Positions 51,747 to 59,520 of a DNA stretch of 64,000 bases are shown in pieces. Both the position numbers and the translations under genes were made by a program. Every line of letters starts with the position of its first letter. Positions within the stretch are counted from its first letter, which is position 1. The stretch covers positions 124,001 through 188,000 of the forward strand of contig JAZNOW010000069.1 of assembly GCA_045589355.1 (NCBI GenBank). Direction: 5' to 3'. The stretch comes from RUG563 sp045589355 (GTDB taxonomy: Bacteria; Bacillota; Clostridia; Christensenellales; Aristaeellaceae). The notes below the pieces were generated by a model, which saw only the letters and a list, made by a program, of their open reading frames with translations, was not told the origin of the DNA and made no database searches.

Positions 51747-52319
51747 TCAAGCCTTGGGGGCTTCCGCCTGCTTCTTGGCAGCGGCGGCCTTTTCGGCCTT
51801 GATGGCTTTTTCAGTCTTGGGCACAAGAATCATCAGCATGTTGCGCCCTTCGATCGTGGGACGGCGTTCGACGGTGCAATGTTCCTTGGTGCGTTCAATG
51901 AAATCCTGCATCACCTTCAGGCCGATGTCGGAATGGGCAATCTGGCGGCCGCGGAAACGGATGCTCACCTTCACCTTGTTGCCTTCCTGCAAAAAGCGGA
52001 TGGCGTTCTTGGCTTTGATGTTCACGTCGTTTTCTTCGATGGTGGCAGACAGCTGCACTTCCTTGAGAGCAATCACCTTCTGGTTCTTGCGCATTTCCCT
52101 TTCACGCTTGGACTGTTCAAAGCGATGCTTGTCATAGTCCATCAGCTTGCACACAGGGGGCTGAGCGGTGGGAACGATCTTGACCAGATCCAGTTCCGCT
52201 TCTTCGGCCATTTCCAGCGCCTGGCGGGTGGGCATGATGCCCAGCTGAGCGCCGTCTGCGCCGATGACGCGCACTTCACGGTCGCGGATCTCTTCATTGA
52301 TGAGCAGTTCGGTTGCTAT
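51747..52319 (-). CDS. infC: Translation initiation factor IF-3, non-canonical AUA start
   Basis: A 190-residue IF-3. The N-terminal part reads ATELLINEEIRDREVRVIGADGAQLG and the C-terminal part KVSIRFRGRQIAHSDIGLKV and LMILVPK, both full length. There is no in-frame ATG, GTG or TTG close to the family start. GGAGG at 52333-52329 is nine bases before an ATA codon (52319-52317), which fits the position where IF-3 begins in relatives. Rare start codons on infC are known to be used for autoregulation; an ATC six bases earlier is too near the ribosome site. A leader with terminator lies upstream. Confidence 0.88.
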   Translation of the reverse strand: MATELLINEEIRDREVRVIGADGAQLGIMPTRQALEMAEEAELDLVKIVPTAQPPVCKLMDYDKHRFEQSKREREMRKNQKVIALKEVQLSATIEENDVNIKAKNAIRFLQEGNKVKVSIRFRGRQIAHSDIGLKVMQDFIERTKEHCTVERRPTIEGRNMLMILVPKTEKAIKAEKAAAAKKQAEAPKA

Positions 52320-52334
52320 GTCGATGCACCTCCA

Positions 52335-52462
52335 ACATGGTTTTGTCCAAAGAAAAATGGACGGGGTAAAGCTACCCGTCCATTGCATCACAATTGAAAT
52401 GCCTTACCCGTGCAAAACGTGATTCGCATCGGAGAGAAGCGGGCAGCTTCTGCTTGAAACAG
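52335..52462 (-). ncRNA. L20-type leader with attenuator before infC
   Basis: The mRNA leader (about 130 bases) between promoter and infC contains a terminator hairpin, GGACGGGTAGC with its partner GCTACCCGTCC-like arm (52359-52381), followed on the minus strand by ATTTTTCTTT. This is the layout of the L20-controlled leader in Firmicutes. I could not confirm the conserved pseudoknot by eye. Confidence 0.65.
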
Positions 52463-52466
52463 ATGT

Positions 52467-52495
52467 ATTATAGACCCTTTTCCTTGATATGTCAA
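52467..52495 (-). promoter_or_regulatory. Promoter of infC-rpmI-rplT
   Basis: On the minus strand TTGACA (52495-52490) and TATAAT (52472-52467) are exactly 17 bases apart. Confidence 0.85.
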
Positions 52496-52523
52496 GCGTT
52501 TTCTCGCCGAAATTTCAACATTT

Positions 52524-53417
52524 TCAGCGGTTTTGCACATAGCCCAGGGTTTTCAGGTCGTCTGCGCTGTCCCGCCAGCCGGGACGCACCTTCACCCACA
52601 ATTGCAAATTCACATGCAGGCCCAGCAGCGCTTCAATATCCTGCCGTGCTTCCTGGCCGATCTTCTGCAGCATGGAGCCTTTTTTGCCGATAATGATGCC
52701 CTTGTGGGAAGCGCGTTCGCAATAGATGGTGGCGTCGATTTCCATGAAGTTGTCGTTTTCCTTCTTCATGGCCATCATTTCCACGCCCACGCCGTGGGGC
52801 ACTTCATCCCGCAGGTTACGCAGCGCCTTTTCCCGGATCAGCTCCGCGCAGATATCCCGCTCGGGCTGGTCGGTGAGCATATCGTCGGGGAAATACTTGG
52901 GGCCCACGGGCAGGTGGGCTTCCAATTCCTTGCGGATCTGGTCCACCCCGTCGCCGGTCCTGGCGCTGATGGGCATGATGCCGTCATAGCCGGCGTCCTT
53001 GAAACTGTCCATGATGCCCAGCAGGTCCTTGGGCTCCACCAGATCGATCTTGTTGAGCACCAGCAGCTTATACACCTTTTTGTGGCTCATCTGTTCCACG
53101 ATGGAACGGTCATGGGGCCCGATGGCGGTCACGTCCACCAATACCAGCAGGGCGTCAATGCCTTCCATGGCTTCTTCGATGCTCTTCACCATGAATTCGC
53201 CCAGCTTGGTACGGGGGGTGTGCATACCGGGGGTATCCACGAAAACGATCTGGCTGTTATCGCCGCCCATTACGCCCATGACCCGGTTACGGGTGGTCTG
53301 GGGGCGGTTGGACACAATGGCCACCTTTTCCCCCACCAGGGTGTTGAGCAATGTGGACTTGCCCACATTGGGGCGGCCTACGATGGTGGCAAAACCGGAA
53401 TGAAATTCCTTACTCAT
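52524..53417 (-). CDS. era: GTPase Era
   Basis: A 297-residue GTPase. G1 GRPNVGKST, G2 region TTRNRVMG, G3 DTPGMH, G4 NKIDLV, and G5 SARTGDGV are present. The C-terminal KH domain (YCERASHKGIIIGKKGSMLQ, HVNLQLWVKVRPGWR) binds the 3' end of 16S rRNA. It helps 30S assembly. Gap of nine bases to the preceding YbeY-Cdd gene; the operon runs yqfC to era. Confidence 0.98.
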   Translation of the reverse strand: MSKEFHSGFATIVGRPNVGKSTLLNTLVGEKVAIVSNRPQTTRNRVMGVMGGDNSQIVFVDTPGMHTPRTKLGEFMVKSIEEAMEGIDALLVLVDVTAIGPHDRSIVEQMSHKKVYKLLVLNKIDLVEPKDLLGIMDSFKDAGYDGIMPISARTGDGVDQIRKELEAHLPVGPKYFPDDMLTDQPERDICAELIREKALRNLRDEVPHGVGVEMMAMKKENDNFMEIDATIYCERASHKGIIIGKKGSMLQKIGQEARQDIEALLGLHVNLQLWVKVRPGWRDSADDLKTLGYVQNR

Positions 53418-53426
53418 ATTCTTTCG

Positions 53427-54326
53427 TTATTCCTTCCCTAAATAATCCAATGTGCCGTTGCCCGGGCCAAAGCCATGGGGCAAAAGGTCCGGAAGTGTTG
53501 CTTCCGCCACCTGATCCTGCCAGGCCACGATCACCCGGATATCCGGCGCAAACTCGTTCAGTGCCTGCCGGCAGATGCCGCAGGGCCAGGGGGCCGCCTT
53601 TTCTGCCGTCACCGCAATGGCGGCAAATTCCCTTACCCCTTCGCTGACCGCCTTGAAAAGCGCGGTGCGTTCGGCGCAGTTGGTAGCGCCGTAGGAGCCG
53701 TTTTCAATGTTGCAGCCGGTATAGATGCGGCCGTCTTTTGAAAGCAGTGCCGCCCCCACCTTGTAGTGAGAATAGGGCACATAGGCAAACTGCATGGCTT
53801 CCCTGGCTTTTTGGATCAGTTCTTCATCCGTCACCCGGGTCACACCAAGCTGTTTCATCACTTTTTCCTCCATGGCCCGCATGCTCTTTTTGTCCCCTTC
53901 TTCCATATGGTCATACCCCATCAGGTGGAAAAGGGCGTGCACAGTAAGGTAGGTCAATTCCCGCTGGGGGCTGTGGCCGTATTCCCTTGCCTGCTCGTTG
54001 GCGCGTTCCAAAGAAATGATGATATCCCCCAGAAAGCAAGCGCCGGTTTCGTCAATTTCCCGTTTCAGCAGGTGCTCGTTTTGCCCCAGCGTATGGCCGG
54101 GATGGGCGGCGGTAGACGGGAACGAAAGCACGTCGGTGGCCCGGTCCACATTCCGGTATTCCCGGTTCAGCCGGTGAATTTCCGCATCGTCGGTGATCAG
54201 CAGCTGGGCATAGGCAGGCAACTTGATCCCCTCCTGTGCCATGCAGGCGCAAAAGGCTTTCTGCAGCCCCTCTTCCGCCCCTGCCACCTGGGGCACCGCC
54301 CAGTCAATCAAAAGTCCTGTGGTCAT
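53427..54326 (-). CDS. ybeY-cdd: Fused endoribonuclease YbeY and cytidine deaminase
   Basis: A 299-residue single frame of two proteins. Residues 1-160 are YbeY: the zinc triad is His130, His134, His140 in VHALFHLMGYDH, and DVLSFP is kept; the Gly after the first His is Ala. Residues about 165-299 are a CDA-type cytidine deaminase: GCNIENGSYG, NCAERTA with Cys217 and Glu219, and PCGICRQ (Cys249 and 252). YbeY matures 16S rRNA; CDA turns cytidine to uridine. In relatives they are two genes with dgkA between them; the fusion removes both. The ATG overlaps the pgpH stop (ATGA). Confidence 0.93.
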   Translation of the reverse strand: MTTGLLIDWAVPQVAGAEEGLQKAFCACMAQEGIKLPAYAQLLITDDAEIHRLNREYRNVDRATDVLSFPSTAAHPGHTLGQNEHLLKREIDETGACFLGDIIISLERANEQAREYGHSPQRELTYLTVHALFHLMGYDHMEEGDKKSMRAMEEKVMKQLGVTRVTDEELIQKAREAMQFAYVPYSHYKVGAALLSKDGRIYTGCNIENGSYGATNCAERTALFKAVSEGVREFAAIAVTAEKAAPWPCGICRQALNEFAPDIRVIVAWQDQVAEATLPDLLPHGFGPGNGTLDYLGKE

Positions 54327-56785
54327 GTTTCCTCGCTTGTTTCTTCGTCGGCAGGTGTTTTTTCCGCTTCAGGTTCCGCCTGTGCTTCTTCCGCTTCGCC
54401 CGCTTCTTCCATCTCTTCCGGTTCGCCGGCTTCTTCAAAATCTTCCTTCACAGGCAACGGTTCGATCTGCAACTGCTCCAGATCCAGTACCGGCACAGGC
54501 TCTTCCTTGGGCAGCTCCAGTACCGGCAAAGGTTCCACTTCCAGTTTCGGCGCCAACAGGCTGGCATCCACACCGGTTTCTTCTGCCTTGGTTTCTTCTG
54601 CTTCTTTGGCTTCCTGCGCCACCGCTTCCTTTTCTTCCTGCACGGCATGGATGATGCGCTGCTGATGGCTTTGCTTCATTTCAGGGTATTCAATGCGCTC
54701 GTGGAACACGCCGGAAAGCACCGTGGTCACCGCAGCGCAGATCTTGTCAATATCCCGCAGCGTCAGGGGACAATCGCTCAGCTGGCCGTCTTCCAGCTTG
54801 CCCCGCACCAGCTTCACAATGAATTCTTCCATGGCTTCGGGTGTGGGGTTTTGCAGGGTGCGCACCGCCGCTTCAATGGTATCGCACAGCATCAGAATGG
54901 CTGCTTCTGCGCTCTTGGGGGGATGGCCGTCGTAACGGAAGGTATCCATATCCACCGGTTCCCCATCGCTGGCCAGCTGCACAGCCTTATGGTAGAAATA
55001 CATTACCGGCGTATCCCCGTGGTGGCTGCCGATCATTTCCAGCACTTCCGGGGGCAGGCGGTGGGCTTTGCCCATGGCCACGCCGTCCATGGTGTGGGCG
55101 GTCACAATGGCTGCGGATACATAGGGGTCGGTATTGTCATGGGCGTTCTTTTCGCCGGTCTGGTTTTCTTTAAAATACGAGGGCCGCTTCAGCTTGCCGA
55201 TGTCGTGGTAATAGCCGCCCACGCGGGCCAGCAGCGGGTTGGCACCCACGGCTTCTGCCGCAGCTTCCGCCAGGTTTGCCACAATGATGGAGTGGTGATA
55301 GGTGCCCGGCGCTTCCAGCATCAGCTTGCGCAGCAGGGGCTGGTTGGGGTTGGAAAGCTCCATCAGCTTCATGGGCGTGGGCAGGTTGAAAATGGTTTCC
55401 ATTAGCGGCTGCAGGCCGATGGTAAGCAGGCAGGCGATCACCGCACCGCCCGCGCACCACAGTGCATTTTCCAAAGAACCGGAAACCTCTTCCGCCGTCA
55501 TCAGCCCAAGGGCCATGTTCACAGCGAAACTGACAACACAGGCCATGATGGCCGCCAGCATGATCTGCAGCCTGGTAGCGTTCTTGTGCAGCACCATGGC
55601 TGCCGCCGTGCCGCCCAGCAGGCCGGAAAGCAGAAGCAGCGTCATGGTTTCGCCATAGGCCTGGCTGCCGCCGGCCGCCAGCGATGCCACCAGCACCACG
55701 ATGGCCGCATTGGCCACCACACCGGCACGCAGGCCCAGCAAAGCCGTAGCCAGCAGCGCCGTCAAAAGCACGGGCACCAGGTACAAATTGACCAGCCTTG
55801 CCGCCAGGCTCAGCCCCAGCGTCAGGATCATGGCAATAAAGAGGATCAGCATTTTCTTCCAGGAGGACAATACGTCGGTGCATGCACGGAGCAGCCACAG
55901 CATCACGCACACCACGGCCAGCACCAGCACCGCGGCGCCCAGGTACATCATGCCGTCCACGCCGCTGTTGGAAAGCAGGCCAAGGGTGGCCAGCATGTTC
56001 AGCTGGTTCTGGGTCACCCTGCCTTCCCCTTTGACCACGATGTTCTGCCCCTGCTTATACACCACGGGCTCCACCGCATTGCGCGCTTCTTCCCGGGCCG
56101 CTTCGGTGGCTTCCTGGTCGATGACCATGTTGGGCTGAATACAGGCAGACAAAACCGGCGGCGCCATGTACTGGGACAGGGCGATATTCATCCGGTAGTT
56201 GACGATCTGGCGGATGTTGGTACGGGCTGCCGCTTCCTGCCCTTCCGTCACACGGTTCATCATGGTGGACTGGATGGTGGTGTACAAAAGGGTATACGCA
56301 TCTTCCAGTTCGGCAGGGTCCGCCCGCATCACGGCGGTCAGCTGATAATCCATCAGGTGCAGCTTTGTCAGCATGGAGCGGGCATAATCCAGTTCATCCT
56401 TGGTGTACACACGGGTGGGCGACTGGTCCGGCAGGGTTTGGGCATACTGGCTCACCATGCGCAATTCCGCATAGATCTCATCGAAATTGGCCAGCACCTG
56501 CTCCGTCACGCCTTCCTGATAGCGGTAGGTGGGCATCACGGCGTTGGCTGCCTTTTTGCGGTTACTTTCGGTGGCCAGGGTATCTTCCACGTCCTTGGTG
56601 GCGGCAATGGTGGCACCGGGCACCATGCCCACCCGCAGATCATAGCGCACCGGCACAATGGCAGCCACATAGATAAGCATCAAAAGCGCCGTGCCCAGCA
56701 CGCAGATCAGCACCCGAAGCGCCTGCGGCGAATGCAAAAAGTCCGACAAGCGCTTTTTCAGGCTCTGCTTCTTTTTAGGCTTCAT
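54323..56785 (-). CDS. pgpH: Membrane HD-domain c-di-AMP phosphodiesterase PgpH-like
   Basis: An 820-residue PgpH-family protein. One N-terminal helix (23-42), a long extracellular 7TMR-HDED-type domain (about 45-280), seven helices (about 290-475), and a cytoplasmic HD domain: HHSIIVANLAE, GGYYHDIGK, NTDPYVSAAI, and GSHHGDTPVMYFYHKA. It would hydrolyse c-di-AMP, an osmotic and potassium signal (KtrAB also lies in the window). The last 115 residues (KQSHQQRIIHAVQEEKEAVA onwards) are Pro/Glu-rich, low complexity and unusual. The start at 56785 is set by GGAAGGGCA; it overlaps phoH by eleven bases. Confidence 0.92.
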   Translation of the reverse strand: MKPKKKQSLKKRLSDFLHSPQALRVLICVLGTALLMLIYVAAIVPVRYDLRVGMVPGATIAATKDVEDTLATESNRKKAANAVMPTYRYQEGVTEQVLANFDEIYAELRMVSQYAQTLPDQSPTRVYTKDELDYARSMLTKLHLMDYQLTAVMRADPAELEDAYTLLYTTIQSTMMNRVTEGQEAAARTNIRQIVNYRMNIALSQYMAPPVLSACIQPNMVIDQEATEAAREEARNAVEPVVYKQGQNIVVKGEGRVTQNQLNMLATLGLLSNSGVDGMMYLGAAVLVLAVVCVMLWLLRACTDVLSSWKKMLILFIAMILTLGLSLAARLVNLYLVPVLLTALLATALLGLRAGVVANAAIVVLVASLAAGGSQAYGETMTLLLLSGLLGGTAAAMVLHKNATRLQIMLAAIMACVVSFAVNMALGLMTAEEVSGSLENALWCAGGAVIACLLTIGLQPLMETIFNLPTPMKLMELSNPNQPLLRKLMLEAPGTYHHSIIVANLAEAAAEAVGANPLLARVGGYYHDIGKLKRPSYFKENQTGEKNAHDNTDPYVSAAIVTAHTMDGVAMGKAHRLPPEVLEMIGSHHGDTPVMYFYHKAVQLASDGEPVDMDTFRYDGHPPKSAEAAILMLCDTIEAAVRTLQNPTPEAMEEFIVKLVRGKLEDGQLSDCPLTLRDIDKICAAVTTVLSGVFHERIEYPEMKQSHQQRIIHAVQEEKEAVAQEAKEAEETKAEETGVDASLLAPKLEVEPLPVLELPKEEPVPVLDLEQLQIEPLPVKEDFEEAGEPEEMEEAGEAEEAQAEPEAEKTPADEETSEET

Positions 56786-57740
56786 TGCCCTTCCCTTCCT
56801 TTGCTTCCCAGGCTTCATACGCCCGGACAATCTTCTGCACCAGCTCATGGCGCACAACGTCCTTGTTGCTCAGCTGCACAATGCTGATGCCGGGGATATC
56901 GTTCAGTACTTCCATGGCCTCCACCAGGCCGCTCTTTTTGCCCCTGGGCAGGTCGATCTGGCTTACGTCGCCGGTCACAATGCAGCGGCTGCCGGCGCCC
57001 AGGCGGGTCAAAAACATTTTCATCTGTTCGCAGGTGGTGTTCTGGGCTTCGTCCAGGATGATGAAAGCATCATTCAGCGTACGGCCGCGCATAAACGCCA
57101 GGGGAGCAATTTCCAGCGTGCCCCTTTCCACCATCCGCTGATAGCTTTCCACGCCCATCATTTCGTACAGTGCATCGTACAGCGGGCGCAGGTAGGGGTC
57201 CACCTTCTGGGTCATATCCCCGGGCAAAAAGCCCAGCTTTTCCCCCGCTTCCACGGCGGGACGGGTGAGCACAATGCGCTCCACTTCCTTGTTGCGCATG
57301 GCCACCACCGCCAGCGCCATGGCCAGGTAGGTTTTGCCGGTACCGGCAGGGCCCACCGCCAGCGTCAGTTCATTCTTGCGTACGGCAGCCACATATTCCT
57401 TCTGCCCCAGGGTTTTGCACTGAATGCGCCGGCCCCGGTGGGTGATGGCCACCACGTCGCCCAGAATTTCGCTGATTTCATCCAGCCTGCCCTCCCGGGC
57501 CAGGGCTGCTGCATAGCGGATGCGGGAAGCATCGATCATTTCACCTTTTTTCAGCATTTCGATCAGCTTCTCGATCACCCGTTCCGAAAGCTGCACGTTC
57601 TCTTCTTCCCCACGGATGATCAATTCATTTCCGTGCAGGGAAACGGATACCTCCATTTCCTGCTCCAGGGCCGCCATGTTCCGGTCGTTCATGCCAAAGA
57701 GGGCCAGGTAGGTTTCCATATTTTCCAATGATAACTGCAA
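56775..57740 (-). CDS. phoH: PhoH family ATPase
   Basis: A 321-residue PhoH protein. Walker A GPAGTGKTYL and Walker B FIILDEAQN are clear, with the KNELTLAVGP run and GDVSQIDLPRG. The family is cytoplasmic with suspected RNA functions, near ybeY in most Firmicutes. The start is a TTG at 57740, with AAGGAG ten bases ahead; the ATG at 57719 is too distant from any ribosome site. It begins 14 bases after the yqfD stop. Confidence 0.93.
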   Translation of the reverse strand: MQLSLENMETYLALFGMNDRNMAALEQEMEVSVSLHGNELIIRGEEENVQLSERVIEKLIEMLKKGEMIDASRIRYAAALAREGRLDEISEILGDVVAITHRGRRIQCKTLGQKEYVAAVRKNELTLAVGPAGTGKTYLAMALAVVAMRNKEVERIVLTRPAVEAGEKLGFLPGDMTQKVDPYLRPLYDALYEMMGVESYQRMVERGTLEIAPLAFMRGRTLNDAFIILDEAQNTTCEQMKMFLTRLGAGSRCIVTGDVSQIDLPRGKKSGLVEAMEVLNDIPGISIVQLSNKDVVRHELVQKIVRAYEAWEAKEGKGNEA

Positions 57741-57754
57741 TCAATTGCATCTCC

Positions 57755-58882
57755 TTAAGGCGCTTGGCCATACTGGGCAATATCCCGTGTCAGTTCGGCC
57801 ACTGCCAGAACTTCGATACTGCCCCTCTCTATCATACTAATTTTTGTGGATTTGTCAATATCCGCCGTCTCCGGCCATGCCCGCACCAGCGCCTCCACCG
57901 CCGCCTTTCTGGCTTCCTTTGTTACTGTTTCCATATCTCTTTCCACATATTCGCCGCTGCATTCCTCATACCGCACCCGGATCACCTGAAACGGCAGCCA
58001 TACGCCCGGCAGCGGCAAGACGGTGCAGCTTATGTCTGCCATCAGGTATTCCGGCGGCGGTTCAAAGGCAAACGTACCAAAGGGCGTTTTGTACAATATC
58101 CTTTCCTGCACATTGCCCGTAGGGGTGGTGATCATTTCCTCCGTTTGCATCCGGATGCGCTTTTCCAGCCACACCCGTGCCATCGCTTCGCCGGATGCCT
58201 GCACCGGCACTTTGCGGCCTTCCCGGTCCTCCTCCCAGCCGGCGATCAACACCTGCCCCTCTCGCACCGCATCCCCTTCCCGGCAAAGGGCGGTGCCGGA
58301 AAACACCGTCAGCCTTTCCAGCACGCCGTCCATCCGGGCCACCACATCCATCGCCCCTTCGCCTTTCTCCGCCGCAATTCCTTCCTCCAGCCGGATGTGC
58401 AGCCGCACCCCCTCCTGCCGCACCCACACCCATTTCACTTCCGGCAGCCGCCACAAAAGCTTTTCCTGCAGCGCGGCCGGCTCAATTCTGCTTTTTGCTA
58501 CGCCCGGCCCGATGCCCTCCTCCTGCAAAAACAGCCTGACTTCCCCCGTGTAGCGGCCGGCGTCTTCCACTTCCACCAGCCAGATAAACTGAAGAGAGGA
58601 TACTGCCAGCGCCATTCCCAGCACAATCCCTGCAGCCAGCGCCCAGCGTTTCTTCATATCATACAGCAGCTGCCGCATGCCGCCGCTCAATAGCGTAACG
58701 GCAAAGCCCTTTTCCTCCGCCAGCGCCTTTACCTGCTGTTCATACCGCTGGGGAACAGAAAGCACCAGCCCCCGCTTTTTGCTTCTGCGCACTGCCCGAA
58801 GGGGAATCCGCTTTTGCCACAGGGCGTTCAGCATTTTTTCCGCGCCCAGCCCTTCCACCTTCATCCGTACCCAGCCTTTCAT
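57755..58882 (-). CDS. yqfD: Sporulation protein YqfD
   Basis: A 375-residue protein typical of YqfD: a soluble N-terminal part with LVLSVPQRYEQQVKALAEEK, one helix at about 82-104 (WALAAGIVLGMALAVSSLQF), and a large C-terminal beta-rich region with ENGIRPG-like EEGIGPGVAKSRI, and VWVRQEGVRLHIRLEEG. It is needed for spore envelope or engulfment steps in Clostridium and Bacillus. The ATG overlaps the yqfC stop codon (ATGA). Confidence 0.92.
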   Translation of the reverse strand: MKGWVRMKVEGLGAEKMLNALWQKRIPLRAVRRSKKRGLVLSVPQRYEQQVKALAEEKGFAVTLLSGGMRQLLYDMKKRWALAAGIVLGMALAVSSLQFIWLVEVEDAGRYTGEVRLFLQEEGIGPGVAKSRIEPAALQEKLLWRLPEVKWVWVRQEGVRLHIRLEEGIAAEKGEGAMDVVARMDGVLERLTVFSGTALCREGDAVREGQVLIAGWEEDREGRKVPVQASGEAMARVWLEKRIRMQTEEMITTPTGNVQERILYKTPFGTFAFEPPPEYLMADISCTVLPLPGVWLPFQVIRVRYEECSGEYVERDMETVTKEARKAAVEALVRAWPETADIDKSTKISMIERGSIEVLAVAELTRDIAQYGQAP

Positions 58883-59130
58883 GGATGCACCTCCAGCCGG
58901 ATGCCCCTGATTTTCCCTTCCACCTTTGCATCCAGCGCCCCAAAGGATGCGATCACCATCCCTTCCCCCGTCAGGTGCACTTCCCCCCTTTGCATCCGGA
59001 AGATGATGGCATCCGTTTCATAGGAAACAAGGCCCCTGTGCTGCTCCACCAGCACCTCCTCATCCCCCACCAGCACCACCCGCATTTTCCCTTCTGTAAT
59101 TTCCTTTGGAAGGAATCCCGTCTTTGCCAT
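58879..59130 (-). CDS. yqfC: Sporulation protein YqfC/YabP family
   Basis: An 83-residue YabP/YqfC-type protein. It has KMRVVLVGDEEVLVEQHRGL, then the Gly-rich turn HLTGEGMVIASFGALDAKVE and a final IRGIRLEV. Always found before yqfD and overlapping it. It is linked to spore formation. AAGGAGGCGGCAGCC precedes the ATG at 59130. Confidence 0.9.
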   Translation of the reverse strand: MAKTGFLPKEITEGKMRVVLVGDEEVLVEQHRGLVSYETDAIIFRMQRGEVHLTGEGMVIASFGALDAKVEGKIRGIRLEVHP

Positions 59131-59181
59131 GGCTGCCGCCTCCTTTTTTGCAATGTATGCAAAAAGGTATAAAAAAAGAAA

Positions 59182-59210
59182 CAGCCGCCGTTCTTTGGAA
59201 ACAGCAGCTG
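59182..59210 (-). terminator. Terminator after HPr-like gene
   Basis: On the minus strand CAGCTGCTG pairs with CGGCGGCTG (two G-U pairs), then TTTCTTTTTTT. Confidence 0.75.
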
Positions 59211-59226
59211 CATTCTTCTGTGATTC

Positions 59227-59457
59227 TTATTTGATGGTGAAGGGCTGAATATCCTGCACCAGGTCATCACAATCATCCGTGTACACATCCAGCGTGATGG
59301 GCTTGGAAAGATCCAGGGAGAAGATACCCAGGATGGACTTGGCATCCACCACATGGCGGCCTGCACGCAGGTCCACTTCGTAAGGATAGCGGTTCACGGT
59401 GTTCACGAAGGCTTTCACTTCTTCAGCATAGCTGAGCTTGATGGGAATGGATTTCAT
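59227..59457 (-). CDS. HPr-like protein without catalytic histidine
   Basis: A 76-residue protein with the HPr fold. The regulatory serine region is kept (VDAKSILGIFSLDLSK, Ser41 in place of HPr Ser46), but the usual GLHARPA catalytic loop near residue 15 is replaced by LSYAEEVKAF, so it cannot take phosphate from enzyme I at His15. Like Crh of Bacillus it may act as a CcpA co-regulator when phosphorylated on serine; that is an inference. AGGAGGTGCG precedes the ATG. It is followed by its own terminator. Confidence 0.8.
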   Translation of the reverse strand: MKSIPIKLSYAEEVKAFVNTVNRYPYEVDLRAGRHVVDAKSILGIFSLDLSKPITLDVYTDDCDDLVQDIQPFTIK

Positions 59458-59520
59458 TTTTAACGCACCTCCTCAGTTACCTGCATTATAGCAAATTTTC
59501 CGGGGAAATACAAGCGCATT

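Noticed and set aside
54850..55910. Other open frames inside pgpH on either strand
   Set aside because: They lie opposite or within the PgpH helices and lack support.
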